From positions 1 to 46,943 of the forward strand of contig NZ_CAMYMD010000069.1 of NCBI RefSeq assembly GCF_947259555.1: a DNA stretch of 46,943 nt. Direction: 5' to 3'. This DNA is from an uncultured Roseovarius sp. (lineage in GTDB: Bacteria; Pseudomonadota; Alphaproteobacteria; Rhodobacterales; Rhodobacteraceae). Numbering within the stretch: position 1 is the first letter of the stretch; each line of letters opens with the position of its first letter. This document shows, one piece after another, positions 1-9,090 of this stretch. The notes under the pieces were generated by a model. It saw only the letters and a list, made by a program, of their open reading frames with translations. It had not been told where the DNA came from and searched no databases. Position numbers and translations under genes: made by a program.

Positions 1-37
1 CAAACACTCCCGCGTTTTCAATGGCTTGAAACGTTGC

Positions 38-70
38 AAAAGCGCCCGCCCGAGGGGGCGGTCGGGCGCT
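38..70 (-). terminator. Rho-independent terminator of the flavin monooxygenase gene
   Basis: On the minus strand an 8-bp GC stem (AGCGCCCG with CGGGCGCT, 41-48 and 63-70) with further GC pairing inside is followed directly by UUUU (complement of 38-41). It lies about 80 bases beyond the stop of the minus-strand gene ending at 151, so it most likely ends that transcript. On the plus strand no T run follows. Confidence 0.65.
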
Positions 71-150
71 GCGCGGCGGTGCCTGCGGCACCTTGATTCC
101 GCGCATTGGTGCTGCACTTGAACGGCAGCTCCAAGCCAATAGCCCCCAAC

Positions 151-1368
151 TCACCCCTTCATCAACTCCGGCAAATCCCCCGTCAGCCCCGCCGCCTCGC
201 GGATGAAGCCCCGGCGCAGCCCCGGCATCTGGTTGATCGCCCCCATTCCGAGATCACGCGCCGCGCGCAGAAGCGGATTGTCGTTGGAGAACAGCCGGTT
301 GGTGAGGTCCGTCGCCATCGCCAGCGTCGCGGTGTCGAACCGCCGCCACTGCTGATAGCGGGCGAGCACGTCGGCGGCGGCGATATCCTCGCCCCGGCGG
401 CTGGCCTCGGTCATCACCTGCGCCAGGGCGGCCACATCCCGCAGCCCGGCGTTCAGCCCCTGACCCGCAATCGGGTGCATTCCGTGGGCGGCGTCGCCAA
501 TCAAGGCGAGCCGGTCGGCGACAAAGCTGTTCGCCACCGTCAGGCTGAGCGGATAGGTATAGCGCTTGCCGCGCAGCTTGATCTCGCCGAGGAAATCGCC
601 AAACCTTGGCCGCAGCACCTCCATGAACTCTGCATCCGGCAGCGCGGCGAAGCGCGCGGCGGTGGCGTCGGTCTCAGACCACACGATGGAGCTGACATTC
701 CCCGGCAGCGGCAGAATGGCCAGCGGGCCGGGCGGCATGAAGAACTGATGTGCGATGCCGTGATGCGGCAGGTCATGTTCGATGGCCGCGACAAGCGCAG
801 TCTGGCCATAGCCCCACCCCGTCCGGCTGATACCTGCCCGCGCCGCGGTGCCCGAACCGCGCCCGTCGGCCCCGATGAGCACGCGCCCGGCGAGCACCTT
901 GCCCGAGGCGAGTGTGACGCAGACACAGGTCGCCCCAACCTCCTGCGCCGTCACCGTGTCACTGGATACCTGCGCAATCAGCGGCTCCCCGGCCATCGCC
1001 TCGATCAGTGCGCGGCGCAGGAAGCGGTCTTCGAGCATGTGGCCCATCGGGCCTTCCTCGATCTCGGCATGGTCGAAATGCAGAAAGAACGGCGAGGGCC
1101 CTTCGCCCGCGCGGCCGTCCGAGACCTTGATTTCCAGCATCGGCTGCGCGTTGTCCGCTACTCGCTCCCAGAGGCCGAGATTGCGCAACAGCCGCACCGA
1201 GGCCAGCGCCAGCGCGTAGGACCGCCCATCGAACGTGGCGTTCTTGCGGGTGGGTTCGGGCAGGGCGTCGATCACTGTCGAGGAAAGCCCCGCCTGTGCC
1301 GCGGCAAGCGCCAGCGCCGGGCCATTCAGGCCCCCGCCGACGATCAGGATATCGCTGTCATGTTCCAT
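151..1368 (-). CDS. UbiH/UbiF/COQ6-family FAD-dependent monooxygenase
   Basis: Predicted 405-residue flavoprotein hydroxylase of the ubiquinone-ring family; known members hydroxylate the aromatic ring of ubiquinone precursors using NAD(P)H and O2 at the inner membrane. The N-terminus carries the FAD dinucleotide fold (DILIVGGGLNGPALAL, about residues 6-21). A mid-protein RVLIGADGRGS motif and the C-terminal GDAAHGMHPIAGQGLNAG signature are those of UbiH-type enzymes. I chose ATG 1368 because the Rossmann strand then begins at residue 6, as in relatives. Its GAGGG is very close to the start, so the in-frame ATG at 1404 is possible. The gene is divergent from the amidase and is followed by a terminator at 38-70. 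Which ring position it hydroxylates cannot be told. Confidence 0.85.
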   Translation of the reverse strand: MEHDSDILIVGGGLNGPALALAAAQAGLSSTVIDALPEPTRKNATFDGRSYALALASVRLLRNLGLWERVADNAQPMLEIKVSDGRAGEGPSPFFLHFDHAEIEEGPMGHMLEDRFLRRALIEAMAGEPLIAQVSSDTVTAQEVGATCVCVTLASGKVLAGRVLIGADGRGSGTAARAGISRTGWGYGQTALVAAIEHDLPHHGIAHQFFMPPGPLAILPLPGNVSSIVWSETDATAARFAALPDAEFMEVLRPRFGDFLGEIKLRGKRYTYPLSLTVANSFVADRLALIGDAAHGMHPIAGQGLNAGLRDVAALAQVMTEASRRGEDIAAADVLARYQQWRRFDTATLAMATDLTNRLFSNDNPLLRAARDLGMGAINQMPGLRRGFIREAAGLTGDLPELMKG

Positions 1369-1456
1369 AACCCTCAATATGTCCGTGCGTGCGGGATTGT
1401 CCATGCGCCGCTCTGCCGCTAGCACTGTTTTGAGCATAACGACAGGGGACGGCACG

Positions 1457-2788
1457 ATGCAGAAATGGCTGAGACTGACGGCGGGCGATCTGGGACGCGG
1501 CATTGGCTGTGGTGAGATCGACCCCGAGGCGCTCTGCGATACCTATCTGGCGGCAATTAACGCCCATCCCTTGCGCGACCGCATCTACAGCGCCGTCACC
1601 GAGACCCGCGCCCGCGCCGAGGCGGCGGCAGCGGCGGCACGTGCCAAAGCGGGGCAGCGGCTGGGACCTCTGGATGGCGTGCCGATCAGCTGGAAGGACC
1701 TCTTCGACAGCGCGGGCGTGGCGACCGAGGCGGGATCGGCGCTACTCAAAGGCCGCGTGCCCACACGCGATGCCGAAGTGCTGCGAAATGGCACGGCGGC
1801 GGGGCTCGTCTGCCTCGGCAAGACACATATGAGCGAGCTGGCCTTCTCGGGTCTCGGCCTCAATCCGGTGACCGCGACACCGCCCTGCGTGAACAACGCG
1901 GATGCGGTGCCCGGCGGCTCATCCTCGGGGGCCGCGACGAGCGTGGCCTTCGATCTGGCCGCCTGCGGGATCGGCTCGGATACCGGCGGCTCGGTGCGGA
2001 TCCCGGCGGCCTGGAACGATCTGGTCGGGCTCAAGACCACCTCGGGCCGCGTGTCCCTGCAAGGGGTCGTGCCGCTCTGCGCCAAATTCGACACGGTGGG
2101 GCCGCTGGCGCGCTCGGTTGAGGATGCGGCGCTGATGCTGGCCGCCGTTGAGGGGGGCAAAGCGGCGGATTTGCGCGGCGCGTCTCTTGCGGGGATGCGA
2201 TTCGCCGCGCTGCAAACGGTGGTGATGGACGATATCCGGTCAGAGCCGGAGGCAGGCTATGCGGCGGCTTGCGCCCGCCTGCGCGACGCCGGGGCCGTGA
2301 TCCAAGAGATCGACGCCCCCGAGGTCGCCGACGCGATGCCGCTCTCGCCCGCGCTCTTTACCGGCGAGGCCTATGGGCTGTGGCGCGACGTGATCGAGGC
2401 CGACCCGGGCAAGATGTTCCGCCCTATTCTGGAACGGTTTCGCGGAGGCAAGGAAATATCCGCCGCCGACTACGTGGCTGCGTGGCAAAAGCTCGAAGGG
2501 CTGCGCGCGCGATGGTACGCGCGGGTCGCGGGCTATGACGCGGTTTTGATGCCCGCAGCCCCCAATCTGCCGCCCGATCATGCGTGGCTGATGCAGGACG
2601 AGCAATATTACGTGACAGAGAACCTGCTCACGCTGCGCAACACACGGGTCGGAAATCTGATGGGACTGTGCGCTTTGACGCTGCCGACGGGCGTTCCAAG
2701 CTGTGGTGTCATGCTCTGTGGTCCGCCGTTTCAGGAAGAGCGGCTGTTGCGCGTCGCAAAGGCCGTAGAAGACGCATTGGGCCGATAA
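1457..2788 (+). CDS. Amidase-signature family amidohydrolase
   Basis: A 443-residue amidase-signature enzyme, cytoplasmic, hydrolysing a carboxamide. The Ser-Ser-Lys machinery is readable: lysine in ISWKDLF, cis-serine region in PGGSSSGAATSVAF, and nucleophile region in GSDTGGSVRIPAAW. The reading frame stays open 222 bases further upstream, into the divergent monooxygenase gene. ATG 1457, preceded by GGGGACGGCACG, gives the normal family length. It could be misread as GatA, but the protein is shorter than GatA and no gatB or gatC is nearby, so a stand-alone amidase of unknown substrate is the better reading. The PaiB-like gene follows 31 bases downstream on the same strand. Confidence 0.85.
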   Translation: MQKWLRLTAGDLGRGIGCGEIDPEALCDTYLAAINAHPLRDRIYSAVTETRARAEAAAAAARAKAGQRLGPLDGVPISWKDLFDSAGVATEAGSALLKGRVPTRDAEVLRNGTAAGLVCLGKTHMSELAFSGLGLNPVTATPPCVNNADAVPGGSSSGAATSVAFDLAACGIGSDTGGSVRIPAAWNDLVGLKTTSGRVSLQGVVPLCAKFDTVGPLARSVEDAALMLAAVEGGKAADLRGASLAGMRFAALQTVVMDDIRSEPEAGYAAACARLRDAGAVIQEIDAPEVADAMPLSPALFTGEAYGLWRDVIEADPGKMFRPILERFRGGKEISAADYVAAWQKLEGLRARWYARVAGYDAVLMPAAPNLPPDHAWLMQDEQYYVTENLLTLRNTRVGNLMGLCALTLPTGVPSCGVMLCGPPFQEERLLRVAKAVEDALGR

Positions 2789-2819
2789 TCGCGCACGTAG
2801 ATACAAGAGGTTAGATCGG

Positions 2820-3440
2820 ATGCACCCCAACCCTGCCTTTCGCCAATCCCCCGACGCTGTCAATTTGGCCTTTGCGCGTGCGCAGGGGTTTGGCATTCTT
2901 GCCATCAACTCTGACAACGGGCCGCTGATGAGCCATATTCCCTTCCTTTTGTCGGAGGATGGCCGATGCGCGGAATTTCATCTCGTGCGCTCAAATCCGA
3001 TTGCGCGTGCGATGCATGAACCGCTCAAGGCCCGGCTCGCGGTGGAAGGGCCGCAGTCCTACGTCTCGCCCGACTGGTACGGCATCGAGGATCAGGTTCC
3101 GACATGGAATTATGTCGCCGTGCATTTGGTCGGGGAGATCAGGTTGCAGCCACACCAGCGATTGCGCGACCTGCTGGATCGGCAATCGGCGCAGTTCGAA
3201 TCGCGTCTCCTGCCCAAGCCTGAATGGCGGGCGGACAAGATGACCCCCGACGTTCTAGACCGGATGATGCGCCAGATTGTGCCATGCATGATGCGGGTGG
3301 ACCAGATCTCGGGAACCTGGAAGCTGGGCCAGAACAAACCCGATGATGTGCGGCTGCGCGCGGCCGACCACCTGGGACCGACTGGCGAGGGACAGGAGAC
3401 GGAGCGGCTGGCGGAGATGATGCGTGCCCCGCCTGCATGA
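2820..3440 (+). CDS. PaiB-like FMN-binding protein
   Basis: A 206-residue protein of the PaiB / 'FMN-binding negative transcriptional regulator' family, a split-barrel flavin fold. Visible family features are an N-terminal MHPNPAFR stretch, a SHIPFLL core strand, the YVSPDWYG segment and the VPTWNYVAVHLVGE hallmark, and a C-terminal MRVDQISGTWKLGQNK. Bacillus PaiB represses sporulation and protease genes, but most proteobacterial members are untested and may be flavin oxidoreductases, so 'regulator' is a family label here. An AAGAGG-like ribosome site precedes the ATG. It probably shares a transcript with the amidase. Confidence 0.85.
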   Translation: MHPNPAFRQSPDAVNLAFARAQGFGILAINSDNGPLMSHIPFLLSEDGRCAEFHLVRSNPIARAMHEPLKARLAVEGPQSYVSPDWYGIEDQVPTWNYVAVHLVGEIRLQPHQRLRDLLDRQSAQFESRLLPKPEWRADKMTPDVLDRMMRQIVPCMMRVDQISGTWKLGQNKPDDVRLRAADHLGPTGEGQETERLAEMMRAPPA

Positions 3441-3499
3441 CAGGCTTTACAGGCTGATGACTGCCACCTAACGTCGCAGCACATGATCTGGAGTGCGCA

Positions 3500-4102
3500 A
3501 TGCAACTTGTTTCTTCGCCTCTGTCCCCGTTTGTCCGCAAGGTGCGCGTGCTCTTGCTGGAGGCCGGGCTTGCCGAACAGGTCGAGGTGGTCGACGTGGC
3601 CACGACCCCGTTCGAGACCGATGCGCAGGCCGCTGCGGCCAACCCCTTGGGCAAGATACCCGCACTGATGCGCAACGATGGCCCGACGCTCTATGACAGC
3701 CGGGTGATCACCCGATACCTGGATGAGCGCGCAGGGGGCGGTTTCTATCCGCATGCACGGTTGTGGGAGGTCTTGACCCTAGAGGCGACGGCCGAGGGTA
3801 TCATGGAGGCCGCGCTTTCGATGGCCTACGAGGCGCGGTTCCGTCCCGAACCGATGCAGTATGCCCCATGGGTCGAGGCGCAATGGTCAAAGGTCGCGCG
3901 CGCACTCGACGCGGTCGAGGCGCGCTGGATGAGCCATCTGGCCGGGCCCCTCGACATGAGCCATATCTCCGTGGGATGTGCGCTGGGATATCTCGACTTT
4001 CGTCACGATGCGCGCGGTTGGCGTCAGGCGCGTCCGGCACTGGATGACTGGTACGCTGTCTTCGCGGAGCGCGACAGCATGAGGCAAACCGCGCCGGCAT
4101 GA
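3500..4102 (+). CDS. Glutathione S-transferase family protein
   Basis: A 200-residue two-domain GST: a thioredoxin-like N-terminal domain (MQLVSSPLSPFVRKVRVLL, then NPLGKIPAL and YDSRVITRYLDE, the glutathione-binding strand and SNAIL-like region) followed by an all-helical C-terminal domain with GCALGYLDFRH. The Ser-Pro-Phe near residue 11 sits where the catalytic Ser/Cys of beta/zeta-like classes is expected. GGAG six bases before ATG 3500 fixes the start. The 59-base gap to the PaiB-like gene leaves co-transcription open. The physiological substrate is unknown. Confidence 0.85.
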   Translation: MQLVSSPLSPFVRKVRVLLLEAGLAEQVEVVDVATTPFETDAQAAAANPLGKIPALMRNDGPTLYDSRVITRYLDERAGGGFYPHARLWEVLTLEATAEGIMEAALSMAYEARFRPEPMQYAPWVEAQWSKVARALDAVEARWMSHLAGPLDMSHISVGCALGYLDFRHDARGWRQARPALDDWYAVFAERDSMRQTAPA

Positions 4103-4114
4103 CATGACCGGCGC
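4091..4114. other. GC hairpin across the GST stop codon
   Basis: A perfect 7-bp inverted repeat, GCGCCGG (4091-4097) and CCGGCGC (4108-4114), with a 10-base loop containing the stop of the GST gene. It sits between two convergent genes and may slow transcription from either side. There is no U tract, so it is not a classical terminator. Confidence 0.3.
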
Positions 4115-4149
4115 CAAGCTGAGTTGTAGGTCCGCGCTGCTGCGACAGG

Positions 4150-4875
4150 TCAGAAGCTGTAGCTGATCCCAAAATTCACGGCGTGCGTCACCAGTTCTGT
4201 CTTGAGCTTGCCCTCCGATTGTCCGGGCACGGCCACATCCGGGTCGATTGTGGCATCATTGTCCGACCAGGTAATCTGATATTCGCCGAACAGTGCCCAT
4301 TTCTCGTTGAGCGCATATTTCAGCCCGGCAATGCCGCGGATGGCGGGGCCGGTCGTCTCATAGTCAAAGGTGCGACTCGCGGCACCTGTCACCTGAATGT
4401 CCACATGCGGGATCGCCACACCGACGCCTGCGCCTGCATAGGGTGTGAAATTCGGCGTTGTCTTGAAGGCCCCGGGCCAGCGTTTCATCACGTTGGCGGT
4501 GATAATGTTGTGCCCGTCGGTGAATTCGAGCTTGTCGACCCCGAGCGCGGCCCTGTCTGCGGGGTCGGCGATGGCCTTGGTATGCGTTCCCTCTACGCCA
4601 AACCCGATATTGTTCCGGGTCCACCACGTCGCGCGGCCGCCATAATAGAGCGGATTGTCGAACGGATTCACCTTCCAGCTGATGTCGCGGCTGACCGGTC
4701 CGGCAGGACCAGGCAGATCGACGGAGTCGGTGTCGCTATGTGCGCTCTGAACACCAAGGTAGAGGCTGACCTCGAGTTCTGCCGCGGCGGGCGTCGCCGC
4801 GAGCATCAGCGCGGCGGTCGCAAGTTTGAGATTTTGAAGCATGTGCCGGGCCTTCGGATCGGGGAGTGAGGGCAT
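4150..4875 (-). CDS. Outer-membrane beta-barrel protein, possibly lipid A oxidase-like
   Basis: A 241-residue envelope protein: a short basic N-terminus, a hydrophobic signal peptide (LATAALMLAATPAAAELE), then alternating strands with glycine/aromatic girdles and a C-terminal NFGISYSF ending in phenylalanine, the usual Bam recognition end. The composition recalls the small OmpW/OmpA-like barrels called lipid A oxidase (LpxQ-like) in Rhodobacteraceae and rhizobia, but no catalytic residue can be named. ATG 4875 is preferred because AAGGA lies eight bases upstream. ATG 4842 would give a shorter signal peptide and lacks a good ribosome site. It converges on the GST gene and is divergent from petA. 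Confidence 0.7.
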   Translation of the reverse strand: MPSLPDPKARHMLQNLKLATAALMLAATPAAAELEVSLYLGVQSAHSDTDSVDLPGPAGPVSRDISWKVNPFDNPLYYGGRATWWTRNNIGFGVEGTHTKAIADPADRAALGVDKLEFTDGHNIITANVMKRWPGAFKTTPNFTPYAGAGVGVAIPHVDIQVTGAASRTFDYETTGPAIRGIAGLKYALNEKWALFGEYQITWSDNDATIDPDVAVPGQSEGKLKTELVTHAVNFGISYSF

Positions 4876-4957
4876 TTTTTGCGTCCTTATACGGCCAGTG
4901 GGGCTGCGACAAGCGCGACAGATGCGCGCTCTGATCGCTTCTTGAGTCAATGCAGGC

Positions 4958-4986
4958 TGGACGGGTGCCGAAAGCCTCGCTAAATA
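4958..4986 (+). promoter_or_regulatory. Candidate sigma-70 promoter of petABC
   Basis: TGGACG (4958-4963) and TAAATA (4981-4986) are 17 bases apart, each matching four of six consensus positions. A start near 4993 would give a leader of about 77 bases before the petA GTG. This is the best match I see in the 194-base gap, but it is only a weak one. Confidence 0.35.
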
Positions 4987-5069
4987 GCCGGGCAGAGTGG
5001 TCGCGGGAATCCTGTGGCCCGAACGCCGTATGAGGCCGCAAGCGGCTCTGATATAATGGAGTAAACCTC

Positions 5070-5630
5070 GTGTCCCACGCAGAAGATCACGAAGGCACCC
5101 GGAGGGATTTCCTCTACTACGCCACCGCAGGCGCAGGTGCCGTCACCGCAGGGGCGGCCATCTGGCCGCTGGTCAACCAGATGAACCCGTCGGCGGATGT
5201 GCAGGCCCTGTCCTCGATCCGCGTCGATGTGGGCGGGGTCAACCCGGGCTCGCAGATCAGCGTCAAGTTCCTCGGCAAGCCGGTTTTCATCCGTCGCCGC
5301 ACGGAAAAGGAAATCGAGGCAGCCCGTTCGGTGGACCTGTCAGCCCTGCCCGACCAGAACGCACAGAACCGCAACAATATGTCGCTGGACGCTGCCGACC
5401 AGAACCGCACATTGGATGAGGCGGGCGAATGGCTGGTGATGATCGGCGTTTGCACCCATCTGGGCTGCGTCCCGATTGGCGATGGCGCCGGTGACTTCGG
5501 CGGCTGGTTCTGCCCCTGCCACGGCTCTCACTACGACACCGCGGGACGTATCCGCAAAGGCCCCGCGCCAGAGAACCTCTGGATTCCCGTGGCCGAATTC
5601 GTCGACGACACGACGATCCAACTGGGATAA
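5070..5630 (+). CDS. petA: Rieske iron-sulfur subunit of cytochrome bc1 complex
   Basis: A 186-residue Rieske protein that carries electrons from quinol to cytochrome c1 on the periplasmic side. The N-terminus has a Tat-like [15 protein letters not shown] signal-anchor that also tethers the protein. The two [2Fe-2S] ligand boxes CTHLGC and CPCHGSHYD supply two Cys and two His plus the structural disulfide. The start is GTG 5070, supported by GGAG eight bases upstream; no in-frame ATG fits. A TATAAT at 5052 overlaps this ribosome site and is not its promoter. petB follows after 12 bases, so this is the first gene of the petABC operon. Confidence 0.97.
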   Translation: MSHAEDHEGTRRDFLYYATAGAGAVTAGAAIWPLVNQMNPSADVQALSSIRVDVGGVNPGSQISVKFLGKPVFIRRRTEKEIEAARSVDLSALPDQNAQNRNNMSLDAADQNRTLDEAGEWLVMIGVCTHLGCVPIGDGAGDFGGWFCPCHGSHYDTAGRIRKGPAPENLWIPVAEFVDDTTIQLG

Positions 5631-5642
5631 GGAAACGCGCAC

Positions 5643-6965
5643 ATGTCCGGAATTCCACACGATCATTACGAGCCCAAAACCGGCGGCGAAAAGTGGCTTC
5701 ACTCGCGCCTGCCCATTGTCGGGCTGCTCTATGACACAATCATGATCCCGACCCCCAAGAACCTCAACTGGATGTGGATCTGGGGGATCGTCCTGACCTT
5801 CTGCCTCGTGTTGCAGATCGTCACCGGCATCATCCTCGTCATGCATTACACGCCGCATGTCGATCTGGCCTTCGCCTCGGTCGAGCATATCATGCGCAAC
5901 GTGAATGGCGGGCACTTCATCCGCTACCTGCACATGAACGGCGCGTCGCTGTTCTTTGTCGCGGTCTACCTGCACATCTTCCGCGGGCTCTACTACGGCT
6001 CTTACAAGGCCCCGCGCGAGGTGACGTGGATCATCGGCATGCTGATCTACCTGATGATGATGGGCACCGCCTTCATGGGCTACGTTCTGCCCTGGGGTCA
6101 GATGTCGTTCTGGGGGGCCACAGTGATCACCGGTCTCTTCGGTGCGATCCCCTTCATCGGTGAGCCGATCCAGACCTGGCTCCTTGGTGGGCCGGCGGTG
6201 GACAACGCGACGCTCAACCGCTTCTTTTCGCTGCACTACCTGCTGCCCTTCGTGATCGCGGCGCTGGTGGCGCTGCATATTTGGGCCTTCCACACCACCG
6301 GTAACAACAACCCGACCGGGGTTGACGTGCGCCGCACGTCGAAGGCCGAGGCCGAGAAGGACACGGTGTCATTCTGGCCCTATTTCGTGATCAAGGACCT
6401 CTTCGCCCTCGCGGTGATCATGGTCGTCTTCTTCGCGATCGTCGGCTTTATGCCCAACTACCTGGGGCACCCCGACAACTATATCGAGGCTGACGCACTG
6501 GTGACGCCCGCACACATCGTGCCGGAATGGTACTTCCTGCCGTTCTACGCGATCCTGCGTGCCTTTACCTCCGATGTCTGGGTGGTGATGTTCGCAAGCT
6601 GGATCACCGGCGGCATCATCGACGCCAAGTTCTTCGGCGTGCTGGCGATGTTCGGCGCGATCGCGGTAATGGCGCTGGCGCCCTGGCTCGATACCTCTTC
6701 GGTGCGCTCAGGCCGCTACCGACCGATGTTCAAATGGTGGTTCGCGCTGCTCTGTGTTGATTTCATCGTCCTGATGTGGGCCGGTGCGATGCCCGCCGAG
6801 CCGCCCTATTCCTCCATCTCGCTAATCGGGTCGGCCTACTGGTTTGCCTACTTCCTGGTGATCCTGCCGCTTCTGGGCGTGATCGAGAAACCCGAGTCTC
6901 AGCCTGCCACCATCGAAGAGGATTTCGATGCGCATTATGGCAAGGCCGAAACGCCCGCCGAATAA
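5643..6965 (+). CDS. petB: Cytochrome b subunit of bc1 complex
   Basis: A 440-residue integral membrane protein holding both b hemes and the quinol-oxidation and quinone-reduction sites. Heme-ligand histidines are visible in the RYLHMNGAS / VYLHIFRG helix and in the later FSLHYLLPF / [11 protein letters not shown] helix. The PEWY loop of the Qo site is present ([13 protein letters not shown]). About eight transmembrane helices are expected, and the C-terminal 30 residues are polar. Full length for alphaproteobacterial cytochrome b. It sits 12 bases after petA and 16 bases before petC. Confidence 0.97.
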   Translation: MSGIPHDHYEPKTGGEKWLHSRLPIVGLLYDTIMIPTPKNLNWMWIWGIVLTFCLVLQIVTGIILVMHYTPHVDLAFASVEHIMRNVNGGHFIRYLHMNGASLFFVAVYLHIFRGLYYGSYKAPREVTWIIGMLIYLMMMGTAFMGYVLPWGQMSFWGATVITGLFGAIPFIGEPIQTWLLGGPAVDNATLNRFFSLHYLLPFVIAALVALHIWAFHTTGNNNPTGVDVRRTSKAEAEKDTVSFWPYFVIKDLFALAVIMVVFFAIVGFMPNYLGHPDNYIEADALVTPAHIVPEWYFLPFYAILRAFTSDVWVVMFASWITGGIIDAKFFGVLAMFGAIAVMALAPWLDTSSVRSGRYRPMFKWWFALLCVDFIVLMWAGAMPAEPPYSSISLIGSAYWFAYFLVILPLLGVIEKPESQPATIEEDFDAHYGKAETPAE

Positions 6966-6981
6966 GAAAGGACGGATGACA

Positions 6982-7827
6982 ATGTTCAAGACAACAGGCA
7001 TTGCGGCCCTCGTGGCCCTGTCCCTTTCGGCCGGCGGCGCGTTGGCCGCCGGGGGCGAGGGGCATATCGAGGATGTCGCTTTCTCCTTCGAAGGCCCGTT
7101 TGGCAAGTTTGACCAGAACCAGCTTCAGCGCGGTCTCAAGGTCTATACTCAGGTCTGTTCGGCCTGCCACGGCTTGCAATATGTGCCGCTGCGCACCCTG
7201 GCCGATGAGGGCGGGCCCCACCTGCCCGATGACCAGATGCGCGCCTATGCCCAGCAGTTCGAGGTCTATGACGAGGAGATCGACGATTACCGGGCTGCCA
7301 AGCCGGTGGATCATTTCCCGATGTCACAGCTGGAAACAGCCCCCGACCTGTCGCTGATGGCGAAAAAGCGGGCTGGGTTCCACGGGCCTTACGGCACTGG
7401 TCTCAGCCAGCTGTTTAACGGCATGGGTGGTCCGGAATACATCTATTCGCTGATGGTCGGCTATGAAGAGCCGCCGGAATGCGCGCCGGAGGATTTCGAA
7501 GGCAGCTATAACGCCGCTTTCACCGCCGGTGGCTATCCTGACGAGTGCAAGGACGAGCATGGTCACCCGACCGTGCCCGGTAGCTGGATTTCCATGGCGC
7601 AGCCGCTCTGGGGTGACGATGTCGAATATGACGACGGCACCGAGGCGACGATGGAGCAGGAAGCCGAAGACGTCGCTGCCTTCCTGATGTGGACGGCGGA
7701 ACCCAAGATGATGGCGCGCAAGCATGCGGGCCTGACGGGTGTGATCTTTCTGACCGTTCTGTCGGTGCTCCTTTATCTCACCAACAAGCGGATCTGGGCG
7801 CCGATCAAGGGCAAGAAGACCAGCTGA
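6982..7827 (+). CDS. petC: Cytochrome c1 subunit of bc1 complex
   Basis: A 281-residue c-type cytochrome that takes electrons from the Rieske protein and passes them to soluble or membrane cytochrome c. It has a cleavable signal peptide ([24 protein letters not shown]), a heme c site VCSACHG, a likely axial methionine in the [11 protein letters not shown] region, and a C-terminal membrane anchor ([14 protein letters not shown]) followed by basic residues. The start at ATG 6982 places AGGA nine bases upstream; ATG 6976 adds two residues and is only three bases from it. Last gene of the operon; a terminator follows. Confidence 0.95.
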   Translation: MFKTTGIAALVALSLSAGGALAAGGEGHIEDVAFSFEGPFGKFDQNQLQRGLKVYTQVCSACHGLQYVPLRTLADEGGPHLPDDQMRAYAQQFEVYDEEIDDYRAAKPVDHFPMSQLETAPDLSLMAKKRAGFHGPYGTGLSQLFNGMGGPEYIYSLMVGYEEPPECAPEDFEGSYNAAFTAGGYPDECKDEHGHPTVPGSWISMAQPLWGDDVEYDDGTEATMEQEAEDVAAFLMWTAEPKMMARKHAGLTGVIFLTVLSVLLYLTNKRIWAPIKGKKTS

Positions 7828-7850
7828 CCGGCCGACCCTATCAAACCCTA

Positions 7851-7880
7851 AGCCCCGCAGGCATGCCGTGCGGGGCTTTT
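7851..7880 (+). terminator. Rho-independent terminator of petABC
   Basis: A perfect 9-bp stem, AGCCCCGCA (7851-7859) and TGCGGGGCT (7869-7877), with a nine-base loop and followed by TTT. It begins 24 bases after the petC stop. Confidence 0.85.
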
Positions 7881-7933
7881 GCTTGGCGCACCGGGCGGCC
7901 AGATGTCCGTCTTGGCCAAAATAGCGCAGGTCC

Positions 7934-7978
7934 ATGCAGCATGCAGCGTTTGCAAACGCGCGCCAATCCTTTATGCAG
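7934..7978 (+). promoter_or_regulatory. Desaturase promoter with overlapping palindromic operator
   Basis: A perfect 14-bp palindrome GCGTTTGCAAACGC occupies 7946-7959. TTGCAA (7950-7955) and TATGCA (7972-7977), 16 bases apart, form a plausible -35/-10 pair, so the palindrome covers the -35 box, where a repressor would act. ATGCAG occurs three times (7934, 7941, 7973). Transcription would begin near 7984, about 24 bases before the desaturase ATG. This is a sequence reading only. Confidence 0.4.
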
Positions 7979-8007
7979 TTCGCCAACGATACTAAAAAAG
8001 CAGGCCC

Positions 8008-9048
8008 ATGCCCGATCATTCCAATCCTGTCCTGCCGCATCCCGAGATACGGGCCGGCAGGGAGTGGGCCCAGCTCCTGGCAAAGTACCGCGAGCCGAGT
8101 TCCCCCCGCGCCGCCTTTGAGCTGGCTGTCACCCTTGTGCCGTTCCTCGCGCTGTGGGGGCTGGCATGGTGGTCGCTTTCGGTCAGCTACGCGCTGACGC
8201 TCTTGCTCGCGCTCTGCGCGGCTCCGTTCCTGTTACGCCTTTTCGCGATCCAGCATGATTGCGGCCATGGCGCATTCTTCAAGAGCCGGACACTCAACGA
8301 CTGGCTCGGGCGCGCGCTGGGCGTGGTGACGCTGACGCCCTATGATGTCTGGCGGCATTCGCATTCGATCCATCACAGTTCCTCGGGTAATCTGGGGCGG
8401 CGCGGGATCGGCGATATCCATACCCTGACGGTGGCGGAATATGCAGCCCTCACCCCGTTCCAGCGGCTGAAATACCGGCTCTACCGTAACCCGGTGGTGC
8501 TGTTTGGGCTGGGGCCGGGCTATATTTTCCTGCTGGAGAACCGGCTGCCGCTTGGCTTCATGGGCCGCGCGCGCTATTGGGTCAGCGCGATGGCCACCAA
8601 TGCCGTGCTTCTGGCGGTGCTGGCGATGGTGGGCTGGTTCGGAGGGGTGATGCCGATCCTGTTGATCTTCCTGCCCTCGACCGTGCTGGCGGCGACGGCG
8701 GGGATGTGGCTTTTCTACGTGCAGCATCAGTTCGAGACCACCCATTGGGAGGCCGAGGAAAACTGGCAATTGCACGATGCGGCGCTCGAGGGGAGTTCGC
8801 ATTACGTGATGCCCGGCTGGATGCAATGGCTGAGTGCCAATATCGGCATTCACCATGTCCATCATGTGAACAGCCGCATCCCGTTCTACCGCCTGCCCGA
8901 GGTGCTGCGCGATCACGCCTATCTGGACCGGATAAACCGGATGACCATCCGCGAGAGCCTCGCCAATGCGCGGCTGCATCTGTGGGATGAAAAGGCGCGG
9001 CGGCTGTTGTCCTTTGCCGAGGCACGGGCGGCGATGGAGGCTGCTTGA
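8008..9048 (+). CDS. Membrane fatty acid desaturase
   Basis: A 346-residue di-iron integral-membrane desaturase that would introduce a double bond into a lipid-bound or CoA-bound acyl chain. The three histidine boxes are complete: HDCGH (83-87), HSHSIHH (117-123) and HHVHH (282-286), with two hydrophobic hairpins between them (about 40-80 and 190-235). The QHQFETTHW stretch near 239-247 recalls acyl-lipid desaturases of the DesA/Delta-12 type, but regioselectivity cannot be read. The ATG has only a weak AGCAGG ribosome site. It stands alone after the petC terminator, with a possible operator at 7946-7959. Confidence 0.88.
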   Translation: MPDHSNPVLPHPEIRAGREWAQLLAKYREPSSPRAAFELAVTLVPFLALWGLAWWSLSVSYALTLLLALCAAPFLLRLFAIQHDCGHGAFFKSRTLNDWLGRALGVVTLTPYDVWRHSHSIHHSSSGNLGRRGIGDIHTLTVAEYAALTPFQRLKYRLYRNPVVLFGLGPGYIFLLENRLPLGFMGRARYWVSAMATNAVLLAVLAMVGWFGGVMPILLIFLPSTVLAATAGMWLFYVQHQFETTHWEAEENWQLHDAALEGSSHYVMPGWMQWLSANIGIHHVHHVNSRIPFYRLPEVLRDHAYLDRINRMTIRESLANARLHLWDEKARRLLSFAEARAAMEAA

Positions 9049-9090
9049 ATTCGCGGGGCGGGCGCTTATGTCCGGTTCAGGAGGACTGAC

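Noticed and set aside
106..1422. 438-codon frame on the plus strand opposite the flavin monooxygenase
   Set aside because: No domain is recognisable and the FAD motifs on the minus strand are decisive.
5052..5057. Perfect TATAAT before petA
   Set aside because: It overlaps the petA ribosome site and no -35 lies at the right distance; a start there would leave almost no leader.
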